Positions 43,643 through 53,800 of a stretch of 64,000 bases of DNA are shown here, one piece after another (within the stretch, counting starts at the first letter, position 1; each line of letters opens with the position of its first letter). The translations under genes were made by a program, and so were the position numbers. The notes under the pieces are model-generated. The model was not told the origin of the DNA, ran no database searches, and was given only the letters and a program-made list of their open reading frames with translations. Source of the stretch: JAISST01 sp050434145 (GTDB lineage: Bacteria > Fusobacteriota > Fusobacteriia > Fusobacteriales > Fusobacteriaceae); contig NZ_JBNPVX010000001.1 in the NCBI RefSeq assembly GCF_050434145.1, positions 1-64,000 on the forward strand, given 5' to 3'.

Positions 43643-44656
43643 ATGGAAAAGATAATAACTTTTGGAGAAATCATGTTAAGATTAGCTCCACCTGAATACA
43701 ATAAAATTGACCAAACCCATTATTTTATGGCTAATTATGGTGGTGGTGAAGCAAATGTTGCTGTATCACTTTCTCACTTTGATCACAATACATTTTTTAT
43801 GAGCAAATTGCCACCTCACACGCTCGGTGATAGTGCAATACAGCATTTGAAAAGTCATGGTGTAAATACTGATTATGTTATCAGAGGTGGGAAGAATTTA
43901 GGAATTTATTTCCTAGAAACTGGTTTTGGTGGTCGTCCTTCTAAAGTCATATACAACAGAGAGCACTCTGCTATCACGCAAATTTCTCATGATGAATTTG
44001 ACTTTGAAAACATATTCAAAAATGCTACATGGTTTCATGTATCAGGCATCTCTTTGGCTCTTGGTGAAAAAGTAAGAAATGTGGTTATGAAATCACTTAA
44101 AACTTGCAAAAAATATAATGTCACAGTCTCATTTGACTTCAACTACAGAGCTAAGTTATGGCCAATAGTAGAGGCAACTCCTTGTTACAGAGAAATTATG
44201 CCTTACATTGATGTTGTTTTTGGTTCTTATTATGACTTTAATACTATACTTGGAATATCACCTAAAGACAACTTCACTGACCCAAATGTAAGGCGTGCTT
44301 CTCTTTTTAAACAAGTTATTAATGAATATAATCTGAAGTACATATTCGGTACTGAAAGAACTATTTTTAGTGCTACAGAAAATAGTTTAAGTGGTTATTG
44401 TATTTCTTCAGAAATTGAAAAATATACTGATCCTATTAGATTTAACATTTATGATAGAATTGGTGGTGGTGATGCATTTGCAGCTGGAGTAATACATGGT
44501 TTAATTCTTGACTTTAACAATCCATGTTATGCATTAGATTTTGGATTAGTTACATCTGTATTAAAACACACTATATATGGTGATGTTTGCGTATTGAAAA
44601 CCAATGACATTATTGATTACATGAAAAACTCTGGACTGCAATGTGTTGATAGATAA
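43643..44656 (+). CDS. 2-keto-3-deoxygluconate kinase-like PfkB sugar kinase (copy 1)
   Basis: Ribokinase/PfkB fold, 337 residues. It opens IITFGEIMLRLAPP and has GGGEANVA (about 34-41) at the substrate lid, and GGGDAFAAGVIHG with the catalytic Asp near the C-terminus. With the aldolase 20 bases upstream, phosphorylation of KDG to KDPG is the likely role. A clear paralogue lies at 45174. Differences around the sugar pocket (copy 1 GFGGRPSKVIYNRE, copy 2 GASMRASKVIYDRA) leave room for different substrates. Confidence 0.85.
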   Translation: MEKIITFGEIMLRLAPPEYNKIDQTHYFMANYGGGEANVAVSLSHFDHNTFFMSKLPPHTLGDSAIQHLKSHGVNTDYVIRGGKNLGIYFLETGFGGRPSKVIYNREHSAITQISHDEFDFENIFKNATWFHVSGISLALGEKVRNVVMKSLKTCKKYNVTVSFDFNYRAKLWPIVEATPCYREIMPYIDVVFGSYYDFNTILGISPKDNFTDPNVRRASLFKQVINEYNLKYIFGTERTIFSATENSLSGYCISSEIEKYTDPIRFNIYDRIGGGDAFAAGVIHGLILDFNNPCYALDFGLVTSVLKHTIYGDVCVLKTNDIIDYMKNSGLQCVDR

Positions 44657-44690
44657 AAACATATTATATAAAATATTAGGAGGTTACATT

Positions 44691-45146
44691 GTGATTATCG
44701 GAAAATTAAAAGATTTAAAACAATACAAAGGACTGAGCTCAAATCTAGACAAAGCAATAGATTATGCACTTAATACTAATTTATTAGCTCTAACTGAAGG
44801 AAAACACGAAATAATTGGATCTGATATCTATGTAAGCCGTTCATCATATGTTGGTAAACCACTTTCTGAATGTAAGGCTGAAAATCACAAAATATACCTT
44901 GATTTACAAATAATGATCAAAGGTACAGAAAAATTTGGTTATGCTGATATTTCAAACAAAACTTTGAAAGTAACTGATCTTTATAATCCAGAAAAAGATG
45001 TTGAAAAGTATACTTGCGAAGATGAAACAGTGTATGTTATGACTGATTCTTCATTCGCTATTGTCTATCCAGAAGATATTCATAGACCACAAATAAAAGT
45101 AAATGATGAAATAATAGAAAAAGCTGTTATAAAAATTAAAATATAA
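44691..45146 (+). CDS. YhcH/YjgK/YiaL-family sugar anomerase-like protein
   Basis: 151 residues of the DUF386 beta-barrel family: IIGKLKDLKQYKGL start, GKHEIIGSDIYV, the H-rich AENHKIYLDLQIMIKGTEKFGYAD, and SFAIVYPEDIHRPQI at the end, where His and acidic residues form a metal site. E. coli YhcH (NanQ) is a sialic acid anomerase; family members often travel with sugar acid operons. GTG 44691 has AGGAGG 7 bases upstream; the longer frame upstream overlaps the preceding gene. Sits between the two kinases. Confidence 0.85.
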   Translation: MIIGKLKDLKQYKGLSSNLDKAIDYALNTNLLALTEGKHEIIGSDIYVSRSSYVGKPLSECKAENHKIYLDLQIMIKGTEKFGYADISNKTLKVTDLYNPEKDVEKYTCEDETVYVMTDSSFAIVYPEDIHRPQIKVNDEIIEKAVIKIKI

Positions 45147-45173
45147 ATATAGACTAAATAGGAGGTCTTTTAA

Positions 45174-46199
45174 ATGGCTAAAATAGTTACTTTAGGAGAA
45201 ATAATGTTAAGACTATCTTCTCCTGGAAATTCAAGATTTGTACAATCTCAATCTTTTGATGTTGTATATGGTGGTGGAGAAGCAAATGTTGCTGTATCTG
45301 CTGCAAATTATGGACATGATGCATATTTTGTGACTAAAGTTCCTAAACATGAAATCGGACAATGTGCAGTCAATGCATTGAGAAGATTCGGAGTACAAAC
45401 AGATTATATAGCACGTGGTGGTGACAGATTAGGAATATACTTTCTAGAAAGTGGTGCATCTATGAGAGCATCAAAAGTAATATATGATCGTGCAAAATCA
45501 TCTATAGCTGAAGCTGATACAACTGATTTTGATTTTGATAAAATAATGGAAGGGGCATCTTGGTTCCATTGGTCAGGCATTACTCCAGCAATAAGTGATA
45601 AAGCTGCAGAGCTTACTAAATTGGCTTGTATTGCAGCAAAAAAACATGGTGTTACAGTTTCTGTTGACTTAAACTTCCGTAAAAAATTATGGACCAAAGA
45701 AAAAGCTCAATCTATTATGAAACCTCTAATGGAATATGTAGATGTTTGTATTGGAAATGAAGAAGATGCTGAATTATGTCTTGGATTCAAACCAGATGCA
45801 GATGTTACAGCTGGTAAGACTGGTGCAGAAGGATATAAAGGAATATTTATCCAAATGGCTAAAGAATTTAATTTTAAATATGTTATTTCTACTTTACGTG
45901 AATCATTTAGTGCAACTCATAATGGTTGGAAAGCATTGATATATAATGGAGCCGAATTTTATGAATCAAAAAGATATGATGTTAACCCTATAATTGATCG
46001 TGTAGGTGGCGGTGACTCTTTTGCTGGTGGAATTATTCATGGATTACTTACTTACCCAGAAAGTCAAGGTAAAGCATTGGAATTTGCTGTAGCAGCTTCT
46101 GCATTAAAACACACTATCCCTGGTGACTTCAACCTTGTAAGTGTAGAAGAAGTAGAAACTCTTGCTGGTGGAGATGCTTCTGGAAGAGTACAACGTTAA
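45174..46199 (+). CDS. kdgK: 2-keto-3-deoxygluconate kinase-like PfkB sugar kinase (copy 2)
   Basis: 341 residues, PfkB fold, paralogue of the gene at 43643. IVTLGEIMLRLSSPGN, GGGEANVAVSAANYG, and DRVGGGDSFAGGIIHG with the catalytic Asp. Typical length and motif set of KdgK. It ends the run; an intrinsic terminator follows 15 bases after the stop. AGGAGG before ATG. Which copy handles KDG and which another 2-keto-3-deoxy acid (for example 2-keto-3-deoxygalactonate) cannot be told. Confidence 0.87.
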   Translation: MAKIVTLGEIMLRLSSPGNSRFVQSQSFDVVYGGGEANVAVSAANYGHDAYFVTKVPKHEIGQCAVNALRRFGVQTDYIARGGDRLGIYFLESGASMRASKVIYDRAKSSIAEADTTDFDFDKIMEGASWFHWSGITPAISDKAAELTKLACIAAKKHGVTVSVDLNFRKKLWTKEKAQSIMKPLMEYVDVCIGNEEDAELCLGFKPDADVTAGKTGAEGYKGIFIQMAKEFNFKYVISTLRESFSATHNGWKALIYNGAEFYESKRYDVNPIIDRVGGGDSFAGGIIHGLLTYPESQGKALEFAVAASALKHTIPGDFNLVSVEEVETLAGGDASGRVQR

Positions 46200-46214
46200 T
46201 TAAAATATAGTTTT

Positions 46215-46243
46215 ACTGGTGGCCAAAAGACCACCAGTTTTTT
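46215..46243 (+). terminator. Intrinsic terminator of the eda-kdgK run
   Basis: A perfect 8-bp stem ACTGGTGG/CCACCAGT with an 8-base loop and a following T6 run, 15 bases past the kdgK stop. Confidence 0.9.
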
Positions 46244-46479
46244 ATTTAACCTTTTATTTGACACACTATGTTACCTATTAATAAATATCTAGTGTACTAT
46301 TTTACATCGCTACACATTAAAAACCGACACTTAATCCATGTACAATTGCTATTAAATAGAAAAAGACTAAAAGATTTTAATATCTCTCAGTCATTGTTTT
46401 TTACATTTTTGATTTTCTAATTTACCATATCTATAAATAATACTGAACCTCTGTGAGGTTATTATTCATTCAATGATTA

Positions 46480-48438
46480 TTATTTAGTTCCCTTTATAAT
46501 CGCCTTTCTGTAAGCATTCAGTAATTTTTTCAAATCATTTACTTGACTTTGTAATTCTTTACCTATATCTGTATCACGCACTCTTGTCCTACTTTTTACC
46601 TCATCTATAACCCTTGATGAAAAAAGTATATCTTTTCCTTCCCTTATAGCCCTCTCTCTTGACTCAAAAGGTTCGTGCGAAACCAATTTTAGTCCCCATG
46701 AATTAGAAACTAACGTATATCCAGCAATTCCTGTTTCTGTTTGGTATGCTTTTGAAAAGCCACCATCAATTATGAATAATTTTCCATTAGCTTTAATTGG
46801 CGTTTCGCCTTTTTTTACTTTAACTGGCACATGACCATTCACAATATGTGAGATATTAGGATTCAATCCAAATTCTTTCAATATCATATCACAAATCTCT
46901 TCTTTATCATAAAGATCATAATAATTATTTTTTATTTCTTTATGAGTAATTTTATCTTCTATAAAATATCTTTCAAATGTTTTCATTGCATGTTTTCCAA
47001 AGACTGGTGAATAAGTACCACACCACAAATACCATACAAAATCTTTACAATCATTATTTTTATTTTTGATATTTTTGGAAAAATAAGCCTCTCTTAACAT
47101 CTTCTCTATTTCATCTAAATATGCTTTTCCTCTCAGTCTTTTTCCTCTAATAGTAATTTCTTGCAGTTCTCCATCTTTTGTTAGTGGAATACAACCATGA
47201 TACAATAAATTATTATTGCATTTTAGATAAATACTTCCCTTAGAAAAAAGAAAATTAACATGTTTCTGTAGCCTCTCGCTTCTCATAAAAAATCTTTGAA
47301 GCTTCTCCATAACTTGTTCTTCTCGTTCAGATAATTTTAAAGGATTATTCCTATCAATAGTAGGAAAGTCTCTATCATTTAGAGCATATTTTATCCCATC
47401 TATTTCTACTGTCCATTTGTCATAATCAATATATTTTAATAAATTTCTATCTTCCATTTGATATTCCGGATTTCTCTCAATTATCTGTCCTTCCAATTTA
47501 AATTGAATTACAGAAATTGCCTTATGCATTTTGGCTAAAAATTCACTTTTTTCCCCTTCTTTTGGATAAAATTTATTTATTACAGGTTTAGTATAAGTAT
47601 CTAAGACAAATGTAGCTAGTGGCAATAGATTTATACCATAAGCCTCATCCAATATATCATTATTTGAATATCTTGTACATATTCTTATTACATTGGCAAT
47701 ACATGCCATATTTCCCAGCGAGGCTCCCATCCATAATACATCATGGTTCCCCCATTGAATATCCACATCATGATATTTTTCCAACACATCCATAATCAAA
47801 TGGGGACTAGGACCTCTATCATAAATATCGCCAACTATATGCAATTTATCTATTATTAATCTTTTTATCAAGTTAGAAATAGCTATTATAAAGTATTTTG
47901 CCCGCCCTATGGTAATTATAGTATCGATAATACCTTCTACATATTCCACTCTATTTTGTATATCCCTTCTCTCGTATATTAACTCTTGTAAAATATATAC
48001 AAAGTCTTTAGGCATAGCTTTTTTTACCTTTGAGCTAGTATATTTAGAAGAAACCACACTACATACTTCTACTAGCCGTTTAATAATACTTTTAAACCAC
48101 ATATCAATATTTCGTCCACCAACACTCAATAGATCTATCTTCTCATCTGGATAATAAATTACTGTTGCTAGCTCCACCTTTTCAAATTCTGTAAGACTTT
48201 CCCCAAATACATCTTCGATTTTCTCTTTCACTGCACCAGAGCCATTTCTCAGTACATGATCAAAAGCTTCATATTCACCATGGACATCTGATAAAAAATG
48301 TTCTGTTCCTTTAGGAAGGTTTAATATAGCCTGTAAGTTTATGATTTCTGTGGCTGTTTCTCCTATGCTTTTAAATTGCTTTGATAGTAATTTTAGATAT
48401 TTTAATTCATGTACATTAATCATTTCATTATTTACCAT
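46480..48438 (-). CDS. fbp: Fructose-1,6-bisphosphatase, class III
   Basis: Gluconeogenic phosphatase of the low-GC Gram-positive kind, 652 residues, with a calcineurin-like metal centre: FLSDVHGEYEAF, GDIYDRGPSPH, WGNHDVLWMGA and the later HIVNGHVPVK. Unrelated to the class I enzyme of E. coli. Start ATG overlaps the nadD stop by 7 bases. The region past it (46244-46479) holds an AACCTC/GAGGTT hairpin at about 46445-46459 with no T-run, and no gene. Confidence 0.94.
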   Translation of the reverse strand: MVNNEMINVHELKYLKLLSKQFKSIGETATEIINLQAILNLPKGTEHFLSDVHGEYEAFDHVLRNGSGAVKEKIEDVFGESLTEFEKVELATVIYYPDEKIDLLSVGGRNIDMWFKSIIKRLVEVCSVVSSKYTSSKVKKAMPKDFVYILQELIYERRDIQNRVEYVEGIIDTIITIGRAKYFIIAISNLIKRLIIDKLHIVGDIYDRGPSPHLIMDVLEKYHDVDIQWGNHDVLWMGASLGNMACIANVIRICTRYSNNDILDEAYGINLLPLATFVLDTYTKPVINKFYPKEGEKSEFLAKMHKAISVIQFKLEGQIIERNPEYQMEDRNLLKYIDYDKWTVEIDGIKYALNDRDFPTIDRNNPLKLSEREEQVMEKLQRFFMRSERLQKHVNFLFSKGSIYLKCNNNLLYHGCIPLTKDGELQEITIRGKRLRGKAYLDEIEKMLREAYFSKNIKNKNNDCKDFVWYLWCGTYSPVFGKHAMKTFERYFIEDKITHKEIKNNYYDLYDKEEICDMILKEFGLNPNISHIVNGHVPVKVKKGETPIKANGKLFIIDGGFSKAYQTETGIAGYTLVSNSWGLKLVSHEPFESRERAIREGKDILFSSRVIDEVKSRTRVRDTDIGKELQSQVNDLKKLLNAYRKAIIKGTK

Positions 48439-49028
48439 GATTCACCATCTCTTACTTTTATTCTTTTATACAAGCTTTTTTGATTAATATAATCTAACAC
48501 ATCTTTTGGAACCATATTATCGATCTTATCATCATTTTCAAGTCTTTTTCTTATTTCAGTAGATGAATATGGAAAAAATGGACTATCCAACATAATAATA
48601 TTATCACTAATTATATCTCCCTCATATCCATCTCTTTGTAACACTACTACTTTAGATAATTCTAATATTTCTTTATAGTTTCTCCATTTATCAAAATAAG
48701 CATATGAATCCTCACCTATAATTTCATAATACTCATTATATTCCCCATAAATTTTTTGTATTTCCAAAAGAGTATCATAGGTGTAAGAAATTTTTTCTGC
48801 TTTTACTTCTATATCAGAAATATCTACATTATCCATATGCTCGAAAGCCAATTTACACATATGCAATCTTTCATCTTTATTTTCAAGATCATTTTCTCTG
48901 TGAGATGGAATACCTACTGGAACAATTATAATTTTATCTAAGTTAATATTTTCAATCACATATTTTACTACTGATACATGTCCATTATGAACAGGATTAA
49001 AACTTCCACCAAATATACCTATTTTCAC
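48432..49028 (-). CDS. nadD: Nicotinate-nucleotide adenylyltransferase
   Basis: Makes deamido-NAD from nicotinate mononucleotide. 198 residues. GIFGGSFNPVHNGH (residues 4-17) is the nucleotidyltransferase T/HxGH signature, and the C-terminal PYSSTEIRKRL is the second ATP-binding block. Start is GTG with AGGAG 6 bases upstream. Lies one base after the unrecognised gene at 49030. Confidence 0.95.
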   Translation of the reverse strand: MKIGIFGGSFNPVHNGHVSVVKYVIENINLDKIIIVPVGIPSHRENDLENKDERLHMCKLAFEHMDNVDISDIEVKAEKISYTYDTLLEIQKIYGEYNEYYEIIGEDSYAYFDKWRNYKEILELSKVVVLQRDGYEGDIISDNIIMLDSPFFPYSSTEIRKRLENDDKIDNMVPKDVLDYINQKSLYKRIKVRDGESW

Positions 49029-49029
49029 A

Positions 49030-49854
49030 TTATACTCCTATTTCTAACAATTTTTTTACTAAAATTGTTTCATAGTTATTTAATAAATCTGAGTCATTTA
49101 AGTTTTCTATTTCATATTTTACTATATTAATATATAATTCTTTATTTTCAAGATTAGATTTCTTTATCAGCAATAAATAAGATAACAATTCTAATCCTCT
49201 TTTACTTTTCATCAAATCTATATTGTTTGTAATATCATTATATAAAATATCTATATCTAGATTTTCTTGTTTCTTTTCTATAAATTTATTCAAGTCATAA
49301 AAATTATCTCTGTATTTAGTTAAAAAACTAATCACAAGATACAACACTTCATCAGTAATATTTTTTTTACCAAATTTTTCCACCAAACTAATAAAGCTAA
49401 TAACCATAAGAGATTTTAGACTTTTTAGATTTCCACTCAATGAGAAAATCGAAATAATATTAAAAAACGCTTTTTCATCACGCAAAAATATTTCTTTTCC
49501 ATACTCTTTTGAAAATTCCAAAGTCCCATTAGCTAAAGTTTTCATAAAATTCTTTTTTATTTTGTCCATAGATATATTGGAATGTCTATTAATTTTTTTA
49601 AATTTTGTTCGTTCTCTAATATCAGATAATTCCAATAGTATTTGTGATAAATATTTTTTATCGTCTGTAAATGCAAACAATGGTATTGCATAATTTATAT
49701 TCTTTATGTTTATTATTCCATTATCAGTTAAATTAAAATAAGATCTTCTATCTAATACCTCTGCAAATATTGATAGTGTATTTATTATTCCAATCTTTTC
49801 AAAATTCTCTAATATATATTTAGTATTCTTATTATCTATAATATCTTTTATCAT
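49030..49854 (-). CDS. Unrecognised helical protein in the smc-lpxK-nadD run
   Basis: 274 residues with no family I can name. It is rich in Asn, Ile, Leu and Lys, predicted mostly helical, with no signal peptide, transmembrane span or catalytic motif in view. The pattern of paired hydrophobic helices (for example FFNIISIFSLSGNLKSLKSLMVISFISLVEKF) resembles a helical-repeat scaffold. It overlaps the lpxK stop by one base (translational coupling) and is followed one base later by nadD, so it is almost certainly expressed with them. Probably cytoplasmic. Confidence 0.8.
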   Translation of the reverse strand: MIKDIIDNKNTKYILENFEKIGIINTLSIFAEVLDRRSYFNLTDNGIINIKNINYAIPLFAFTDDKKYLSQILLELSDIRERTKFKKINRHSNISMDKIKKNFMKTLANGTLEFSKEYGKEIFLRDEKAFFNIISIFSLSGNLKSLKSLMVISFISLVEKFGKKNITDEVLYLVISFLTKYRDNFYDLNKFIEKKQENLDIDILYNDITNNIDLMKSKRGLELLSYLLLIKKSNLENKELYINIVKYEIENLNDSDLLNNYETILVKKLLEIGV

Positions 49855-50861
49855 TAATTATTCTCCAATGGCTTTAATGCATTATCCTCTATTAGCATAA
49901 ACTCTATTTTTAGCACCAGTAAATTTGCCATTTCATATCCTTCAGGCATTTTCACCAAATCTTTTTCTGTAGTTAAAATAAATGAAGCATCAATATTTTC
50001 TGCTCTCTTTTGTATCATTTCTAAATCTTTCACTTTTAAATTATGATGATCTATAAAATCAATTCTTTCAATATACGAAGGTCCCAATGATATCACCGTT
50101 TTCTCAAAATTTAGTGGATTAGCTAATCCAGAAAATAAAAGAACTCGTCTATCTTTTAACCAAAATAGTGGTTTTTGATTTCCAGCAGCATCGCAAAGAG
50201 AAACAACTCCATGTTTTGCCAAAGAAACCTCTTTTTTTTCTCTCATTGTTAAATATCTTTTTATTTTTTTTACATCTCTTTCACTTGTAAGATCAGACTT
50301 TGTAATTATAAACTCACTGGCCCTTTTTAGAGCTTTTTTTAAATCTTCTCTTAATCTACCTTTAGGCAACATTTCTCCATATCCAAATGGATTAGTTGCA
50401 TCTATTAAGACAATATCTCTATTTCTCTTTAATTTTCTATGTTGGAAACCATCATCTAAAATAACAGTATCTACACCAAAATGCTTTTTAGCAAATAAAC
50501 AAGCTTTGTATCTGTTTGCACTGACAATAACAGGAACATCTAGGTTCAAAGCATGTAAATATGGTTCATCACCACTTTCATTTACAGTTGCGAATATCAT
50601 CTTTCCATCACTAACTAACAATGGTTCTCTCTTACGTTTTCCCCTGTATCCTCTAGAGACAACAGCAACTTTTCTTCCCATTTTTTGGAATCGCTTAGTA
50701 AAATATTGCACTGCAGGGGTTTTTCCAGTACCACCCACTGTAATATTTCCCACACATACTACTTCTATGTTTTTTACATTTTGAATAGGCAATATTCTTT
50801 TATCATATAGAAAATTTCTAAGGGAAGTAATTATATAGTATATATATGCCAATAATTTCAT
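49854..50861 (-). CDS. lpxK: Tetraacyldisaccharide 4'-kinase
   Basis: Adds the 4'-phosphate to make lipid IVA at the inner membrane. 335 residues. An N-terminal hydrophobic helix leads to the P-loop GNITVGGTGKTP (about residues 37-48); VAVVSRGYRGKRK, DEPYLHA and VILDDGFQHRKLKRN are family hallmarks. Located between smc and the unrecognised gene, away from the main lpx run at 29783-34705. GAGG 7 bases before ATG. Confidence 0.95.
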   Translation of the reverse strand: MKLLAYIYYIITSLRNFLYDKRILPIQNVKNIEVVCVGNITVGGTGKTPAVQYFTKRFQKMGRKVAVVSRGYRGKRKREPLLVSDGKMIFATVNESGDEPYLHALNLDVPVIVSANRYKACLFAKKHFGVDTVILDDGFQHRKLKRNRDIVLIDATNPFGYGEMLPKGRLREDLKKALKRASEFIITKSDLTSERDVKKIKRYLTMREKKEVSLAKHGVVSLCDAAGNQKPLFWLKDRRVLLFSGLANPLNFEKTVISLGPSYIERIDFIDHHNLKVKDLEMIQKRAENIDASFILTTEKDLVKMPEGYEMANLLVLKIEFMLIEDNALKPLENN

Positions 50862-50894
50862 TTTTATTCCTCATTTTTTAATAATATCATTCTA

Positions 50895-53800
50895 TTATTT
50901 ACTTTTCATAACTTCTTTAGGTTTTTCAATACCTTTATTACGCTTTAAGTATTCATCTAGAGATACTACATTTACCCCAAGTATTTTAGTCACACCTATA
51001 TCTTTATTCATTGACACTCCAAGTATTGTATCTGATTTTGACATTGTTACTTTATTGTGTGTTATCAAAATAAATTGTGATTTTTCATTGATTTCTCTCA
51101 ATCTATTTAATAATTTTGTTGTATTTGTTTCATCTAGTGCTGCTTCTATTTCATCCAAAAAAGTGAAAGGACTTGGTTTATACATGAATATTGAAATTAC
51201 AAAAGCTATGGCAACCATTGATTTTTCTCCACCTGATAGCAGTGACAATGATTGTCGCTTTTTATTTTTAAATTTAACCCATATTTCGACTCCACACTCA
51301 TCAAAATTTTCTGGATTAATCAATGCCAATTTACCTTCTGAATTATTTAATGTGGCCTCACACATAATATTGAAATTAGCATCTATGTCATTATATGCTT
51401 TATAAAAATTCTCTCGAATCTTATCATCTACTTCACTGATTATTTCCATAAGTTTTGCCTTACTATTTACCAAATCATCCTTTTGTGTAGATAATACATC
51501 ATATTTTTCTTTGGCAGTTTTATATTCCTCAATCGCTGCGACACTTACATCTCCAAAACTTTTTACTTTTATATCCAATTTTTTAAAATTTTCTTTTTCT
51601 TCTTTTAAATGATTTACATCTATTGTTCTTGGTATTATCTCTTCTAAAGGTAATAATTTTTCATTCAATTCTTCTAAATCATGTTTATTTTTTTCTATTT
51701 GATTTTCTGCTTGTTGAAGTGCATATTCTTTACTTTGAAATTCCTCTTGTGTTTTCAATCTGCTATCATTAAGAGCCTTTTCCTCTATGTTCAAATCTTC
51801 CAATGATTTTTTCAGTTGATTAATATCATCATTTTCAGAATCATATTTTTTCTCCAAATTTTCTATATCTGTGGTAAGTTCTTGTATGCGAACTTTACAT
51901 TCTTCAATATAGTCAAAAGTCATTGTAATGTTATTTTTTGTTCCATTATTATCAGTCACATAGGACTCTCGTTCATCAAAATAATTTTTTATATCATTAT
52001 CAATTTGACTTCTTCGAGCTTTTTTATTCTCAAAGTTTATTCTTACATCTGAATGTAATTCCTGCTTTTTTCTAAGCGCGTTACCTAGTTCAATTACTTC
52101 TTTTTCTACCTCTTGTAAATCAACTCTCATTACTGCAAGTTGATCTTCTATGTTTTCCCATTCACTTCGACTTTTTCCGATATTTTTTTCATATTCATTA
52201 CTATATTTTTCTTCGTTATTTAACTCAGCGATGATTGTATTACCATTTCTATCCAATTCTTCTTTTCTTGCTTTCAATTTGTCAAGCTCTTTTTCTAGGG
52301 TATCAAAATCACTTCTTTCCTTTTCTAAAATTCCTTCCAAATCAAAAAGTTCATTCTCAATATTTTCAATTTCTTCACTATACTTTACTTTAGATATTTC
52401 TAAGTTTTTCAATTCATCTTTCAATTCTTGAACTTTTTCTTCCAAAATTTTTATTTCTCTTTTTCTCTCTAATATATCATTAGCTTTACTCTTTGATTGT
52501 GTTACTCCACCAGTAATTCTTCCACGAGCACTAAGTAGTTCTCCAGATAATGTTACCACGCTACCTGAAAAAAGTCCTTTTTTTATTACTTCTAGGCCTA
52601 CATCTAAGTTTTCAACTATAAGCATATTCCCTAGAACAAACTCTACTATTTTTTCATATCTTGGATCACTTTTTACCAATGTAGAAGCCAGTCCTACAAT
52701 CCCAGAAATATTTATATTCATCTCTTTTCTTGGATATACTTTTATTGTATCCAACGCCAAAAAAGAAGCTTTGCCGACCTTCCTTTCATTTAGTAAATCA
52801 ATTGCTTTTTTCACTACATTGCTAGTCGGAACTACTATATCTTGCATATTTCCACCAGCACCAGCCATAATCGCCACTTCATATTTTTCTGGAATACTAA
52901 CCAAAGATATAAATGTTCCTTCAATTCCATCAAGATTACTATTAAGTATTTCTCTAACTCCTCTTTGGTAACCTTCATTACTTTCATCGTCTCTAATAAG
53001 CTGGTTAAGCCTATTTTTATTTATATCATATTGTCCTGTAATTTCTGTTAGTCTTCTGATCACATCATTTAATTTCTTACTAGTATCTCCACTAGCAGAT
53101 GACAAAAAGTCTCGTCTATTTTCCTTTTCGACAAGAAAGGTTTCTTTTGTAGTTAAATCTATTTTTTTTGCATCTATGCTTTTCTTTACATCATCTATAT
53201 CTTCTTCCCAAGCTTTCAATTCTTTTTTCAAATTAGATATTCTATTTTTAGAATCATTATATCTTCTATTATCAGCTACAACCTCATTTTGGTAAGTAGC
53301 TTTAGATATTTCCAATTGCCCTATTTGCCTAGTTTTCGCATCTAAGTCAGCTTGTTTTTCATCTCTTATTTTTTGAGATTCTTCCAAATTTTTTAGCATT
53401 AGCTCATTTTCTACTGCTAATTTTTCTATTTCTTTATCCAATATTTCTTTCTCTTCTTCCAATTTCTTGATTTGCTCATCTTTCTCTATTATTCTTTTTT
53501 CATTGGAAGCAATATTCCCATTAAAATGTGTAATATTCTCTTGATAACGCACTATTCTTTCTTCTTGTATACTTTTATCTCGATTTTTTTCTGCTATCTC
53601 ATCATTTAAATCTTTATTTTTTTGATCTAAATCACTTATTTTATTAGATATATCTAATTTTTCTGTGTCAACTTCTTCTATTCTTCTTACAATTTCTTTT
53701 AACTTTCCAGAATTTTCATCAACCGCTTTTTTAAATTTTTCTTGAAGCTCTGTATTAGTAGCTAATTTATTTTGTCTATCATTATAGTCAGCAAGATAAA

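Noticed and set aside
42984..46199. Complete Entner-Doudoroff pathway
   Set aside because: Only the aldolase and KDG kinases are present; edd and zwf are not in the window.
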